Shown: positions 33,293 through 45,544 of the stretch, in pieces
Position numbering within the stretch: position 1 is the first letter of the stretch
How the letters are laid out: the number at the start of each line of letters is the position of its first letter
Source: Heterohyrax brucei
Lineage: Eukaryota > Chordata > Mammalia > Hyracoidea > Procaviidae
Reading direction: 5' to 3'
DNA: 64,000 nt
Assembly (NCBI GenBank): GCA_028571685.1
Contig: CM053141.1
Location: forward strand, 54,062,333 to 54,126,332
Translations under genes and position numbers: made by a program
The notes under the pieces: model-generated
What the model was told of the DNA's origin: nothing
The model's database searches: none
Seen by the model: the letters and a program-made list of their open reading frames with translations, nothing else

Positions 33293-33536
33293 TATTGATT
33301 AGTATACAGGAGTATAATACACTTTTTTTGGCTATCTAGCTTCTGTTTTTCTCAGTCCTTCATCAAGCAGATGCTACTTCCGAAGTCGACTATTTCCTAC
33401 ACATATGGATATATGAAAATTTTTGGAAACATACAGGGATTCTTAAAAACTGTTAATTTACTCAGTTTCTGAGTTATGCATACAAGTTAAATTATGCCTG
33501 TAAGCCCTTAGAAAACATTCCCTCTCAATAAATTCT
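33293..33536. other. Spacer, nothing recognised
   Basis: AT-rich with no identified repeat. Confidence 0.4.
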
Positions 33537-33880
33537 AATCAAGATGTCCGTTCACAAGCTTTTAAGGCCCCAAACACTATTCATCAAAGTAGGGTATAGA
33601 GCAATTTTCTTATAAACTGCTAGGGCTGTTGACCAAGACATCGCCTAATACTAAGGTCTCCAGGCCTCAGCTCTGGCTACTCAGTCCCTAAAAGTGTTTG
33701 GATATGTCTAGAACACTTGTCTGCTTTTGACTTGGCCCAGAGTGCAGACTTCCCCTGTATTATGTGTTGTCCTTCCCTTCACCAAAGTTGACAGTAATCT
33801 ACTACCTGGCTAGTCATTTGCAGTCTCGTTCCCTCTCTACCCTCATAAACATCAAAGAATGCCTTTTTTTCTGTGTGAAC
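33537..33880 (-). mobile_element. L1, inverted 5' segment
   Basis: Antisense L1 3' UTR (first type): acaagcttttaaggccccaa, ctaggtctccaggcctc-like block near 33652, ttcaccaaagttgacagtaa and ttctgtgtgaac at its right end. It joins head-to-head with a sense L1 end at about 33881, as in 5' inversion (twin priming). Confidence 0.75.
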
Positions 33881-34225
33881 GTCCAAAACTATAGGCCCTG
33901 GATGCTCTGCTAACCCAGAACTCAAAGCATTCTGAAGCCTACTTTTCAGACCAAGATTAGAAAGGCCTATGAAACAAAAAAATAACACCTATGAGGGATG
34001 CACTTATTAGTTCAGTCGAATATAGAAGACCAAATAGATAGTTCCTGGCCCAAAGCAGAACAAGAATATATAGATAGAGGGTAGTGGGGGTGGAAAGGGG
34101 GAACATGTTGTCACATTGTGAAGACTGCAGCCATTGTCACACACACACACATAGAGTGTGAATTTTTTAGTGAGAAATTAACTTGAGCTATAAACTCTCA
34201 CCTAAAGCACAACTAAGATAAATAT
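33881..34225 (+). mobile_element. L1 3' end, sense
   Basis: Sense 3' UTR end: aaaactataggccctggatg, agaccaagattagaaaggcc, gaacatgttgtcacattgtg, aactctcacctaaagcacaa. It continues the L1 beyond the inverted segment. Confidence 0.75.
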
Positions 34226-34263
34226 ATACACTAACAAGAATGGGTTACAAAGACAAGATGGGT

Positions 34264-34434
34264 TAAAAAAAAAAAATCAAGCCGACTGCCGTCCAGTCAG
34301 TTCCAACTCGTAATAATTCTATCTGACAGAGTAGAATCACCCCGTGGAGTTTCCAAAGAGCACCTGGTGGATTTTAACTACTGACCTTTTGGTTAGCAGA
34401 CATAGCACTTAACCACTACGCCACCAGGGTTTCC
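34264..34434 (-). repeat. AfroSINE, near full length
   Basis: Antisense: gccgactgccgtccagtcag, agtttccaaagagcacctgg, ttggttagcagacatagc and ccactacgccaccagggttt. Flanks gatgggttaa and ggtgggttaa look like a target duplication with one difference. Confidence 0.9.
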
Positions 34435-37400
34435 TGAGGTGGGTTAAGTACCCAAATTGTCAGCAAGATAGTAAAGCTATGTAGGTAGAGCTTGTATTAA
34501 ATAGATATTATTAGTTGTTAATATAATATCTTTCTTCCATGTGATGCAGGTATAAAATCATTTAAATATTTAGCTTGAATACAAACATATACAATAACAC
34601 AATGACATGCTTACTATCATACAATATTAGACTTAATGAGACCTGTGTCATTATTGAAATGTACTTATTACATTAACCAGAGACTCCAAATCTCTTTAAC
34701 TGTGCACCATGTGTGTATGTATACATGTGTTATTATGTTGCCATGACATAGACATTACAAAACAGATAGCATAAGAGATGAGAGAAAAACAAAAGTACGT
34801 TAGGCTTCCATTGATCATCAGTCATGAACTATCAGATGCACACACCTGGAGACCACTAGGGTAGCCAATGTAACCAGCACACACATGGGGGGTAAAGGAA
34901 ATCAACAACATCCCCAGCAACTGAATTTCTCCCTGATCAATCCCAGGCCCTTCAGAGCCCATTGCAGAAATCTGTCTAACTTGGGGCCTCTCCACATTAC
35001 TTCTTTTTCCAAATACTTTTGCTTATCCTACAGATACGTAATATGAATAACAGCACATAACCCCCAAAGATGGATTTTCCACAAATTAAAATATTCTATT
35101 TAGCTCTAAATATGGAAACTAAATAGGTACTACCCTCTGTGAAATGAATTACTCATACATTGCATGTCACATTTTAAACTAGCAACTCTATCACTTTAAA
35201 ATACAGCTCAATCTTAAAGTATTAATTTTGAAATGATGCATTTGTGCTAATGATTTACCGAGAGGAAAAAAAGTCCTTTAATCTAAGCCTTTTGCTTATG
35301 AACTTGAAAGTTGAACTCTATAGAAATGACTGACTGCAACAGCAGGACTTTTCACCAGCTGATTAAAATTAACAGTTTCTTTCAATTGTTCTAATTAAGA
35401 CCAAGGGGAGTTCTGGAACGTACCAACAGAATCTCAAATTGCTCCGTAGTTTAAAACTAGCTCGTGAAAGTGTTGTCAGCTTCTACCTTTTTCTACAAAT
35501 AATTTAGTCTGAGTTGCTATCATTACTGTTTACTAAAAGGCCTTCAAGTGAATATACCCCATGAGAATTTTTTCAGTTTTATTTCATTAGGTTAGAAAGC
35601 TTAACAATTAAAGATGAGAAACATAACTATCTTGAGTAGAAATATGTTAGAAACCAAGAAGCTCTGCCAATGATCTGTAACACTGATGCAAATACTGTAA
35701 ATATGGGTTGATGTTTACATAGCAATAATTTTATCTTAATTAGACATACTGTAGGTGTAACTAGAGGAATCTTGAATCATGATGATGCTAATATAAGAAA
35801 ATAAATTGGTTTAAATCCTACATAAGCGTATACTTTTAAAGGTTTTTTTTTTTCCTTTTTCTCTCCATCACCTGAATGTCTTTCCTGGAACTTTTCCTAC
35901 TCTTCAAAAGCAGTTCTTTCCTACTAAATTTATAGTCTATAGTTGTTCATTGTAAGTTTTGATTCAGGTTATTTGCAAAGATATGTTTTCTTACTAGTAA
36001 TTACTTTTAAAAGATTCAGTTAAGACAACTGTTTTGAAGAATTTAAACATATTTTACTGTTTGAATAAAACAAACTTTAAAAAGCTGTGTTAACTATGAA
36101 CAATGCTAAAAGCAAACATACTGTTTTTATCAGTGAAGCAAAAGCAAGATAAAGTTTAAAATCTTGACTTGCAGGTACTTAAATGTCAATTAATTTAAAT
36201 GATACTTATAAAGTGGTAAAATAATCAAGTAAAAAATGTTTTCAAGGTCAATTAACTGAATTCTGAACACCTTACATACTATGATAAAGACTCCAGATCC
36301 CTAGAAGTCAGCCTGACATCACCTTGCTTATAAAATATGATTGTATTATGGGTGATGAAAATATATTCCCTTGCTTCATCACCATTTCAAGCTGTTTCTT
36401 CTTGGCAATTCTCAGTGTAAAGACCTCTGATAAGGGCATACTCTTTAACTTCATACACAATCCCTGAATAAATAAGCGACTCAACTCACACCACTGTGTG
36501 AAGACATAAGCAATCCCTTGTAATTGGCATTCCTTCCTAGAAGGAGGACAAAGGCTGGGTGGCTAAGTGAGCTAGCAGTTTTCCAAGAGGCATTCCTTTC
36601 CCTTGGGCTGGACACAGACTATTTAAAACCTCTATGAAAGAGGCAACAGGATTAACACGGAGTCAACTTCCTTGGGAAACGGAGCCACAGAGATTCTAGG
36701 GAGACAAAATACTTCAAGGCAATCACACTAGTGGTGAAAATCTCCAGACTTACTGCTCCTGTCACATCTAATTTAACTGATGACATGAACATTAAACAGG
36801 GCCACACAGACTTTTTTTTTATGGGTTTAAACTCTTTTACTTCCTGAAAGCTTAGGATATTTCTTGCTTTTTTTTTTATTTCCTCCAAACAGAAACTGAA
36901 GTGAAAATCCATCACAAAAACTTGGAAAATACCTTCTGTTTATTTAGACATGGAAGCAAGGAGATTAATATCTGTAAATAGATGTTCTTTTACCATCAAA
37001 TTTTAGACTATATTCAAGAGGTTTTTTGTTTGTTTGCTGTTCCAGTTTAATTTGCATCTTACAGAATTTTTTACTATAAAGGGAGTATTAAAGATTCTTG
37101 TGATTTATGTTTCATGGAACTTGTTAACAAAGAGCTATCATTTCTTGTTTTATTTCTATAGTTAGAAAAGCAATTCTACTAGCTATTAACTATGTACAGA
37201 ACACAGTGACACATATTTGGAGTGAAAAGGTGAATAACATTCAGCTCCTCCTTCTAAAGAATTCATAGTTGGCTAATCACACATTCATGAAAATCAGACC
37301 TGTTATCTACAGACTGTGGACTATGTCTGGAAGTAACCAACGTCTAGATTGAAACTGAAACACTGATGGAACCACGTGGAGTAGCATTAAATTTCATCCC

Positions 37401-38489
37401 GGGGGAGTTGTAGATGGCTAAAGCCCAGTCTCAGTCTATGGGTAGAAACAAACCTAGAGGTTTTAATTACTTATCAAATTTGAACTAAATTAGTTTACTT
37501 TGGAAACTGATTTTTATTTCAAGATAATACATAAAACCATTATTTATTTTATTGTTATGGTATACTTACTGGTGCCGGAGCCCAGATTTTAGTAAATCTG
37601 AAGTGGAATTCAATTTATTTACTCATTCATTCATTTATTTGTTTAATCATTTAATAAAAAAACGTGAAGGGGGCTTGATTAGTCAACCTCTATGACTGAA
37701 ATGTTAATAAAAATGTGAAGTTACCTGAGCTAGTACCGTGTCTGTTACATTGCCTTGACTTTTCTTCACATAACTATTAAACTGTTATTCTAAATCTTAA
37801 AAATGATTTACCAGATCTTCTACTCTATAAAATATGTCCCAACATAAAGCATTATGATGATGAAAAATCAAGTAACATCTTTCCATTGAATTTGGATATC
37901 AACAGCTGTAGTATTTCATGAGAAAGCATGGAATTTGGGAAATAACAATACAAAAAAGATAGTGGAACCCAATAAATATTTACACAAAAATTTAATGTTA
38001 AAATAAAATGGTTAAGTTAAAAACATGACAGAAAAATCTGATTTTTCAAAATTAACTCCCAGAATTCTTAACAAAATAGAGCATTCATATAGACACTTGT
38101 ATAAATAAATTAGTTCAGTTTGTAAGTCTAGAGCATGCTTAAATCTGTAGTAATGTCACTTAGTAATAACAGTATTTTAAAACTTATTCTCAAGTACATG
38201 ACAATCTATTGTTGTACTCTTAACAGTAAAAATGTACTTACATTAACAAAAATGAAACAAATACATCTATCTTCTATTCTTAAATAGTTGCCTACACAAA
38301 CTCAGTCATTCAAATTCTTAGTTACAAAATATAGTAAGAGCCTTTCATTTTACTTCAAGACTAATAAGTGAGTACATTTTGAAAAACATCATCTAAACTT
38401 GTGTACATGGATATATTACTTATCTTTTTATGCCACAAAAATGTACCAAAAGATAGGGCTATATTTTTTCCAAGATACCTAAAACTCAA
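34435..38489. other. 4 kb repeat-poor block
   Basis: The longest stretch without a confident interspersed repeat, apart from a possible L2 trace at 37185-37280. AT-rich, with several TAAT-bearing segments (for example near 35220-35560). No open frame carries a recognisable domain. It may hold conserved non-coding DNA, which a single sequence cannot show. Confidence 0.45.
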
Positions 38490-38546
38490 CACCTACTGAT
38501 GTCAGCAGCCATAGCTCTCAGCCACTATACCCCTAGAGTTTCCCAA
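38490..38546 (-). repeat. AfroSINE head fragment
   Basis: Antisense: cagcagccatagctctcagc, then actatacccctagagtttcc. Confidence 0.6.
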
Positions 38547-38585
38547 TACCCTTAAAGAAAGTGTTAATAGTAGTATCTGTGCTAA

Positions 38586-38736
38586 TAATGGAAACCCTGG
38601 TGGTCTAGTAGTTGGGTGCTACATCTGCTAACTGAAAGGTTGGTATTCAAATCTGCCAGGTGCTCCTTGGAAACTCTATGGGGCAATTCTACTCTGTAGG
38701 TTCACTATGAGTTAGAACTGACTCGATGACGGGGTA
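38586..38736 (+). repeat. AfroSINE
   Basis: Sense: ggaaaccctggtggtctagt, gctccttggaaactctatgg and gttagaactgactcgatgac. It is slightly shortened in the ctctgtcctataggg block. Confidence 0.9.
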
Positions 38737-39669
38737 AATGCTATCAGTGTGATCTGTTTGCCTACCACTCACTCCCTCACCCCCGCTCTGCTCTGTATAT
38801 TGGAAAGTCTAACTTCTGTATGCTTAAAAACTCCTGGGACAGCTGACTTTGAGCTGGGTTTAAGCCAGGGGAGACACAGGTGGAAGACTAGAGACTGGGA
38901 GAAAGGGAGAAAGTTGGGTGGTCTTATCTTACCTTTGGATAGTGACTCCCACTGCAGTTGCATCCCACTCTACGACTTCAACTCCCACGAGAATTTTCCG
39001 AGTAGTTACAGCCTCTCCGAGGTGATATATACCTGAATTACCTGAACCCTGCTGCCTATCAAGGGTGTATTACCCTGCAAATCAGGTAAGCATGGGCTTA
39101 TTCCTGCTTATCATTATGAAACCCATGTGAAACTGACCGCAGATTAGTAAGTAAGCACAAGAAAACCTGTGACTGTGTTTGATTACTAATCTGCCATGAA
39201 CAATTTCACGAATGGTTTACCACAAAGCAGATTAACAAGTAAGCACAAATAAACCTGTGCTTTCTTAGATGCCTGGGTAATCTGTCCCTGTTAGGGACAG
39301 CAAATTTGAAAAGAGGTTTTGATTCTTCAGGAAGATGCTATTGGGTATGGAAAGAGACGGATGTCAGTCATACCTAGAAGCACAATATTTGACATGGTGA
39401 GGAAGGTGATAAGCTTCACTACAGATGATCTCGTAGGCAAGCTAACCACCACACTTGCCTTGCCTATTGAATAATCACCCCTGCTTCCCACACACATTCG
39501 GCTAGCCTTGAGACGTGAGTAGTTTCCCCTGTATTTACTTTCTGTGCTGCGTCACTCTCTCCGGGGTGGCTTCTCGGCTTCTTCATCACCAGTGCAACCA
39601 ACCCCTGCATTGAATTCACTCTGTTTGAAATACAGAAAGTGGTTTCTACTTCCCTGATTGAAACTTGAC
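38737..39669. other. No gene recognised; holds a hairpin and duplicated motif
   Basis: May include an ancient repeat around 38760-39300 that I cannot name. Two open frames (38749-39036 sense, 39464-39685 antisense) have no recognisable domain. Confidence 0.35.
39139..39260. repeat. 12 bp perfect inverted repeat plus 34 bp direct repeat
   Basis: gcagattagtaa (39139-39150) is matched by its reverse complement ttactaatctgc (39183-39194). The wider motif gcagattagtaagtaagcac plus aagaaaacctgtgac recurs imperfectly at 39227-39260. The role is unknown; it might be a relic of a transposon with sub-terminal repeats. Confidence 0.6.
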
Positions 39670-39780
39670 TCAAATCCACTGCCACTGGACTGACTTCAAC
39701 TCACAGGAACCCTATAGGACAGAGAAGTACTGCCCTGCAGAGTTTCCAAGGAGCACCTAAAAGATTCAAACTGCCAACAG
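39670..39780 (-). repeat. AfroSINE 3' portion
   Basis: Antisense: ccactgccactggactgact, ggaaccctataggacagaga, tttccaaggagcacctaaaa. The tRNA-like head is missing. Confidence 0.8.
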
Positions 39781-39799
39781 TTAAAATATTTGTGATATT

Positions 39800-39975
39800 T
39801 ATAATATGAAAGACTCCCTTCAAATTACTTTACACTCACTGAATCATTTTAATATTTACAACATCTGTACCAGAAAGGTTGCTCATAGTATCTCAATTTA
39901 ATTATGAAGGTACTAAAGGAGCAATAATTTTAAAAATAACTCGCCAAGGTTCACACAACTAGACTGTGGTGGTGG
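39800..39975 (+). repeat. MIR-like SINE
   Basis: Sense: ctcactgaatcattttaat, ctcaatttaattatgaagg and tcgccaaggttcacacaac follow the MIR order (…ccattttacagatgagg … gcccaaggtcacacagct). It is ancient. Confidence 0.5.
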
Positions 39976-40039
39976 TACAATGTAGAGAACTGCACCACTA
40001 AATGTTCTTCCCGAAGGGTTTACCTTACCACCTTTGAAT

Positions 40040-40157
40040 GAATTTGAATCCACTGGGTACTGCTTCAAAACTCTGTAAGGCAGCTCTGCTCTGTCCTGTA
40101 GGTTTGCTGTGAGTGGGAATCACCTCGACATTAACAGGTTTGGTTTAGTATTTTTAG
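40040..40157 (+). repeat. AfroSINE 3' portion
   Basis: Sense: gaatttgaatccactgggta, gcagctctgctctgtcctgt, gggaatcacctcgacattaa and aggtttggtttag. The head is missing. Confidence 0.8.
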
Positions 40158-40671
40158 TTTAAGAATTTCAACAAAAATATACCATTGTGTGTTCAGATTT
40201 CCCTTACACATATTTAATACAATAATATGAAATAGAATGCTACATAGCAGTGATAAAACATTCAACAAGTTTTACCTATTATCAATACTAAGTTAGTTAA
40301 CTTAATTGCAACATGACAGCCTTGATAGTTTTAACCCCCTAAACTCCTCCACCCAAACTCTGAGATCCTGTAGACAAACAAATGTTACAATATACATAAA
40401 TTGAAATAATTTGCAGCTATTCCTGTTACATGTTTGTCCAGTTTCATACTGGATGGGGCGGAATCCCATGGTTTAGATTGTTAGCTAAAAGAAATATATA
40501 AATTAAATTATCTCTTCTTTAGGTTACAAAAGCATCAAGATACAAACTAACAGCTTAAAGCAGCCAGCAAATGAGATACTAAGTCTATCCATGCACAGCC
40601 AAAAAGATACGCTCTTGCTACCCTTTTCACATCTTTACAGGTACAAATAAGCTGTTACAATAAATGAACAA
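40158..40671. other. AT-rich spacer
   Basis: No gene or repeat recognised. Confidence 0.45.
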
Positions 40672-40829
40672 ACAAAAAATCACTATTGAATTGAAGCCAA
40701 CTCATGGCAATCCTGTATGACAGAGCAGCACTGCCTCATAGAGTTTCCAAAGAGTGCCTGATGGTTCGAACTGCCAAGCTTTTGGTTAACAGCCGTATCT
40801 CTTAACTACTATGGCACCAGGGTTTCCAG
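40672..40829 (-). repeat. AfroSINE
   Basis: Antisense: ttgaagccaactcatggcaa, ctgtatgacagagcagcact, gagtttccaaagagtgcctg and tggcaccagggtttcc. Confidence 0.9.
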
Positions 40830-40998
40830 TAATTACAATGGCAGACAAAATTAGAGAAATAAGTGCTGCCGTCCTTGAATTGGAAACGTAACACAAATAA
40901 TAATTGAACTAAGAAACCATCAGGTTTCTTTTCACCCAAATAGTACACACCTGATCTTCTCTAACCGTAGTGTTAAATTAACGTTTGCTTTGATTAAC

Positions 40999-41160
40999 AC
41001 AGAAGCCGTGGTGATGTACTGGTTAAGTACTACTGCTGCTAACCAAAAAGCCTGGCAGTTTGAGTTCATCAGTCTCTCCTTGGAAACTCTATGGAGCAGT
41101 GCTACTCTGTCCTATATGGTCACTGTAAGTCAGAATTGGTTTTGGGTTTGGTTTAGTTTT
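40999..41160 (+). repeat. AfroSINE
   Basis: Sense: agaagccgtggtgatgtact, ctccttggaaactctatgga, ctactctgtcctatatggtc and tgggtttggtttag. The flanking attaaca on both sides may be a target duplication. Confidence 0.85.
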
Positions 41161-41173
41161 AATTAACATTACC

Positions 41174-41215
41174 CTTTGGCGGTCCGACTCGACGGCACTT
41201 GGCTCTTGGCTTTGG
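41174..41215 (+). mobile_element. 30 bp micro-insertion, third copy
   Basis: The core ccgactcgacggcacttgg (41184-41202) is identical to that at 1720-1738, followed by ctcttgg. ctttgg at 41174-41179 and 41210-41215 may be a short target duplication. CpGs are intact. It lies directly after an AfroSINE but is not part of it. Confidence 0.65.
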
Positions 41216-44200
41216 AATAAATGTTCAGCATTATTTAATTCTAGGTAGTTTGCATATAATAATTTTTAGACATCCCTCTAAACCTATCTTTTTTCTTTAA
41301 AAGTTAAATAAATGAAGGACTTTATAACAGGGTGAGCAGACGAAAATGAAAATGGAAATGAAACCATACTAAGCCTCTGTTAATGAATAGTGAGATGAGT
41401 AAGAACTCAGAATATTATCATGGTACGAAAAAAAGAAGATAACCAGTGATTTGAAGGTAGAAGAAGGCAGATTCTCTGAACCTCTGCGAACCTGTGCAGC
41501 ATTATTAGGTACATTTTCCCAGTCAATCCACAGTAAAAAGCCATAAGGTTTGCACCTGTCACCACTATGCTGAGATTAGTTACTCTTCTTGGTATAAGAT
41601 TTAAGGTTGGTGCTGAATGCTGTTTCACACCAGACAGTCTGAGTATGGCCCCTAGAAAAAGAATATGAGGTTTCCATTGTTATTTTTCTTAGGACTTTGG
41701 TCCCCATCATCCCCTACTAGAGAGATTTTTCACAGACAACTCCGACATGCTGCCACAAACATAGATGTGTTTCACAAATTACAGGCCCCTTTGATCCATT
41801 AAGATACAGCAGCGTAAGATGTTCATTTTCTTGAAGAAATTCAAGGCTTCTGAAAAGGAATTTAGTAACAGGATCCTGCTTCAGACCTCACACCACCTGC
41901 GCTGTCAGGCTCTTCATTCTCTGAGATTGGAATACATGTAATAACAAAATGACTTAATAGTAGAAGAACACATTACCTTAGAAAAGATGATTTTAACCAT
42001 TTCAAGCCTGGAAAACTCATGTTAGCTCTCAATTATTGCTTTTGAAACGCAAGCTACTTTTGTTTCATCAAGAGACATCTTTTGCCTGTTCCTTCTCTCC
42101 AGTACAGGAGATGAAGATTTCCATGGATTAGCTGCTATTAAACAATTATAGACACAAACCATAATGGATACAAAATGCAACACCTAGGGAGACTGAGGAT
42201 ATGACAGACGTATCCATGTCCCTGAATGACTTCATATTTGAGAAAACAGTAAATTAAATAAGAAACCTCAAGTTATCATCATCATTATTACTGTCTTCCT
42301 CTGCTATGACTGGCCAATACTGAAAATAATAATAATAACTAACAGGAGACAAGTTTATGCTAAGACTTGACCTATCTTGGTAATCTTATGATGTATAGCT
42401 TGAACATAATGAGTATAATCAATGACTTATGATGCATAATATCTAAAGCTGTACCTTTTCAAGTATACACAGCTTCATTTTTTTTTTAAAGAAAACTTCA
42501 GGTAAGGACTATCTATCAGAGATGCTTGCATCTGTCCCCAACAGAAACAGTTACTACTACGACTTTTTCTAATATTTTGCCAATTCCTTTTTCATGATGA
42601 ACAAAAGTATTAGATGGAAAAGAATGTAAGACTCGTTATAAAGTGGTTCATTTATAACCAAGCAGACAGAGAAACAAATGAATGTGATGTGTTCAATTTC
42701 CCAACACAAGTCAGGAAGAGCAACACCTTTATCAACACCTCCAATTACAAAAGAAAAATACAGAAGAGACATGCATACGTAGTCAGGTTCTGGCATTTGA
42801 AATGGCGGGAGAACTGTGACCCTCGTTGATTCATTGATTCATTTTACATGTTTTGCACATTTTTTTCCAGAATTGATGACATAGAATCCTCATCATTATA
42901 GCACTGGAAGAAGCAATACCCTAGGAGTTTCTGGAAAAAAAATATGTATATATATGGCTTTATTTGGCTTCATTCTTCTTCAGTTCCCTATGATGGCACT
43001 CTCAATACGATTTCCCAATGTATTTCTTGATTTAAAGCAGAATTCCCCTCTCTAATGGATTATCTGCCCCTTATCCAGACCTTTCTCTATATTCTTCGTA
43101 AGGAAATGCCAGCCAGCTGGACCAGCAGGGTGACAAGTACAGCTGGGAATTTCTGACCCACAGGTGTCCATTCTTCCATTTGAGAGCTTGCTAATATCAA
43201 AGCTAGATTTGTTGAGGGGATCCCCACAGTTGTTTCACAGAAAGAAAATTATCCACTGGCACTAATAGTAATAATCCCCGCCTCGATATCTGACTTCATG
43301 TTTGAGCTAGAGCCGTGGACCCCTTTCTTCACCGAAATTGAGCCAGTATCAAGTTCTCTATCGTTTTCGCAAGTGGGTGGCAGACTCTCAGGACAGGAAT
43401 TAGATGGGTACAGGTGGCACCACCTGCTTGAAATGCTTTAAAATATTTTGTATTTCATTATTGCTGAACACCATTGCACTTCTTCACGCCCCCACCCTGC
43501 CCAGTAACTGTGGTACCATGTTTGTCCATAAAAGTTTGCTCCAAACTCTGATTTTGAATTAAAAAAAAAGGGGGTATATTATTTATTTCATTGGGAAGAT
43601 AGGATAAGTCAGAGATAATGTAATTCTGTGTGTATGTGTAAAGAATTCAATGTAAGATAATCCTAATTAGAAATCATATCAATTCATTAACAGATGAGAA
43701 ATGATGTTGCTGATGATTCTCCAGGAATTAATTATATTTGGTTTTTGGTTCAGCAGAAATACAATAATCAGTGAACTGGACACTTTTAAATGACATTAAT
43801 AGGTCCAAAGCTCAAGTATAAATATTTAGAAATTAAAGATTATTCTTAACTTCTTTGAATTTTCTTTTGATTGGCACTTTACATGCTACATTTTTTTAAG
43901 TTATTAATTGTATTCTTTTATATTCCTTCTAGGCATTCAACAGACAAATTGACTGATACTTGTTGTTTTTGTGAGGTGAGCTTTGGTTTCACGGTGCTGT
44001 ACCAAGTAAGACGGCAAATCACAAAGAAGTTTTTTCCAAACCGGAAGCAAAAGATGAGGCCTTTAGCCACGCCTTAATCTGAGTTAAACGTATCAAAGTA
44101 ATGATTAAAAGAAAAGTGTTCTCAACTTCCTGAAGATTATGTGACACAGTTAAGAGAGGCTCTGGAGTCAGACTGCCCACCCACAGCATCCGAAGTTTTC

Positions 44201-44258
44201 TAAATGTATCTGAACACTAGCCACCAAGTTTATTACTTAGGCTTTCCTGATGGGTTGT
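41216..44258. other. 3 kb repeat-poor block
   Basis: No confident interspersed repeat or gene. A stretch at 43933-43975 is preceded by a pyrimidine tract with AG and followed by gtgag, but I could not support it as an exon. Confidence 0.45.
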
Positions 44259-44716
44259 GTGGGTGCTCTTTATCAGTCAGGATCCTGACGGAAAAGAGGT
44301 GTCAAACTTGAACAGTGTAATTAGGGAGAATTTAATAAAAATAACTGTTTATAGATGTGTAAGTGAGAATAAGGAAACTAACAGTGATGGGGCAGTACCT
44401 AGTACTGCGATTCAAAGGCCCAAGGAAAGGAGTAGCTACTTCAACACAGAGGGAGAAGCTATAAAACAGGCAGGATCAAATGACAGCAGTGGTGGCCTTA
44501 GGCAGATGGAGTTACTGCTACCTACGGACTGACAGTAAAAGAGACAGGACCTCGTTCACTACCGGCCTTCCTATCCCTTGCTGTTGCCTCTATTGCCCCA
44601 CTCCAACGAGAAGCCAGAAGAAGAGAATCCTTTTAAAGTAATCCATGCAACATGGCCTACCAAGAAACCAAAGAAGATGGTGAAGGGTGGGGATCTGGAG
44701 GGAAAAGCTGTAAATA
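44259..44716 (+). repeat. Ancient interspersed repeat, unnamed
   Basis: atcagtcaggatcctgacgg, gaatttaataaaaataactg, acagagggagaagctataaa and ggtgaagggtggggatctgg resemble a common old eutherian repeat that I cannot name safely. Two open frames across it are not credible genes. Confidence 0.35.
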
Positions 44717-44745
44717 ATGTATACATTTATATATGTATATGTACA

Positions 44746-44776
<31 letters not shown>

Positions 44777-44778
44777 TT
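44717..44778. repeat. (TA)n/(TATG)n microsatellite
   Basis: Alternating T/A with interspersed TATG/TACA units, including an uninterrupted (ta)n run near 44755-44774. Confidence 0.9.
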
Positions 44779-45544
44779 TCCCCTCCAAGCTCCTCACTAA
44801 GGGCACAAAGTTTCATTGTTATGACATCATGGCATAGTAATGTCAGTTCAACCATTGTGTCTTCTATGGCTATCTCTAAATGATGCTATATTGTTACTGT
44901 TACATGTCATTTTCTGTTCTATGTATTGGGGGGAAAAACATAAACAAGAATCTAATAGTTTAGAGAACAGATTCCTCAACTCTCAGTTTTTCAGTAATAT
45001 TTCATAATGCCCAAGCCAAACAAACAAACCCCCAAAACTAACAAGTGTAATTAAGTTGTTAGTTCCAACCAACTTAATATTTATGCCTTAAAGTCTTTGG
45101 CTAAAGTCTTATTTCTTTAATGATCACATTTTATTCCTAATGGGTTGCAGACATCTCTTGGGCACAGCTCAGCTTCTCAAACTTTGGTATTACATAGGGA
45201 CCTACCTCCTTCATTTACTATTCCACATTGAATCTCTCATGGTACTTGCCTTTAAAAAAAAAAAAAAAAATCAACATCACTCCAAACTGAACCTTATATA
45301 ATTACTACCCTATCAAAAAAAAATGTAATTTAACCTAACATTGAAATCATTTTTATTTTAGCAGTGTTTGTGGTATCTGATGTATTTCAAATACCATTAT
45401 GTTTTCTTTGATATTTTACAATATTGCACTGTACCCCTGTGAATGCCCTGAGTCATCTCAGCACACAATTTGGAACCTGTGGGTCTGTAGAAATAAAATA
45501 AATATGTAAAATGTTAGGATATTGTAAATGATTTAAGGATACAT
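44779..45544. other. No gene or repeat recognised
   Basis: AT-rich spacer with an A17 run near 45254-45270. Confidence 0.45.

Noticed and set aside
43933-43975. Possible 43 bp exon (pyrimidine tract and AG before, gtgag after)
   Set aside because: Splice-like signals of this strength are common by chance; no flanking exons, no conserved peptide and no phase evidence.
44578-44883. 101-codon open frame with a YIYICICTY-type run
   Set aside because: The run is the translated (TA)n microsatellite; the rest is an ancient repeat.
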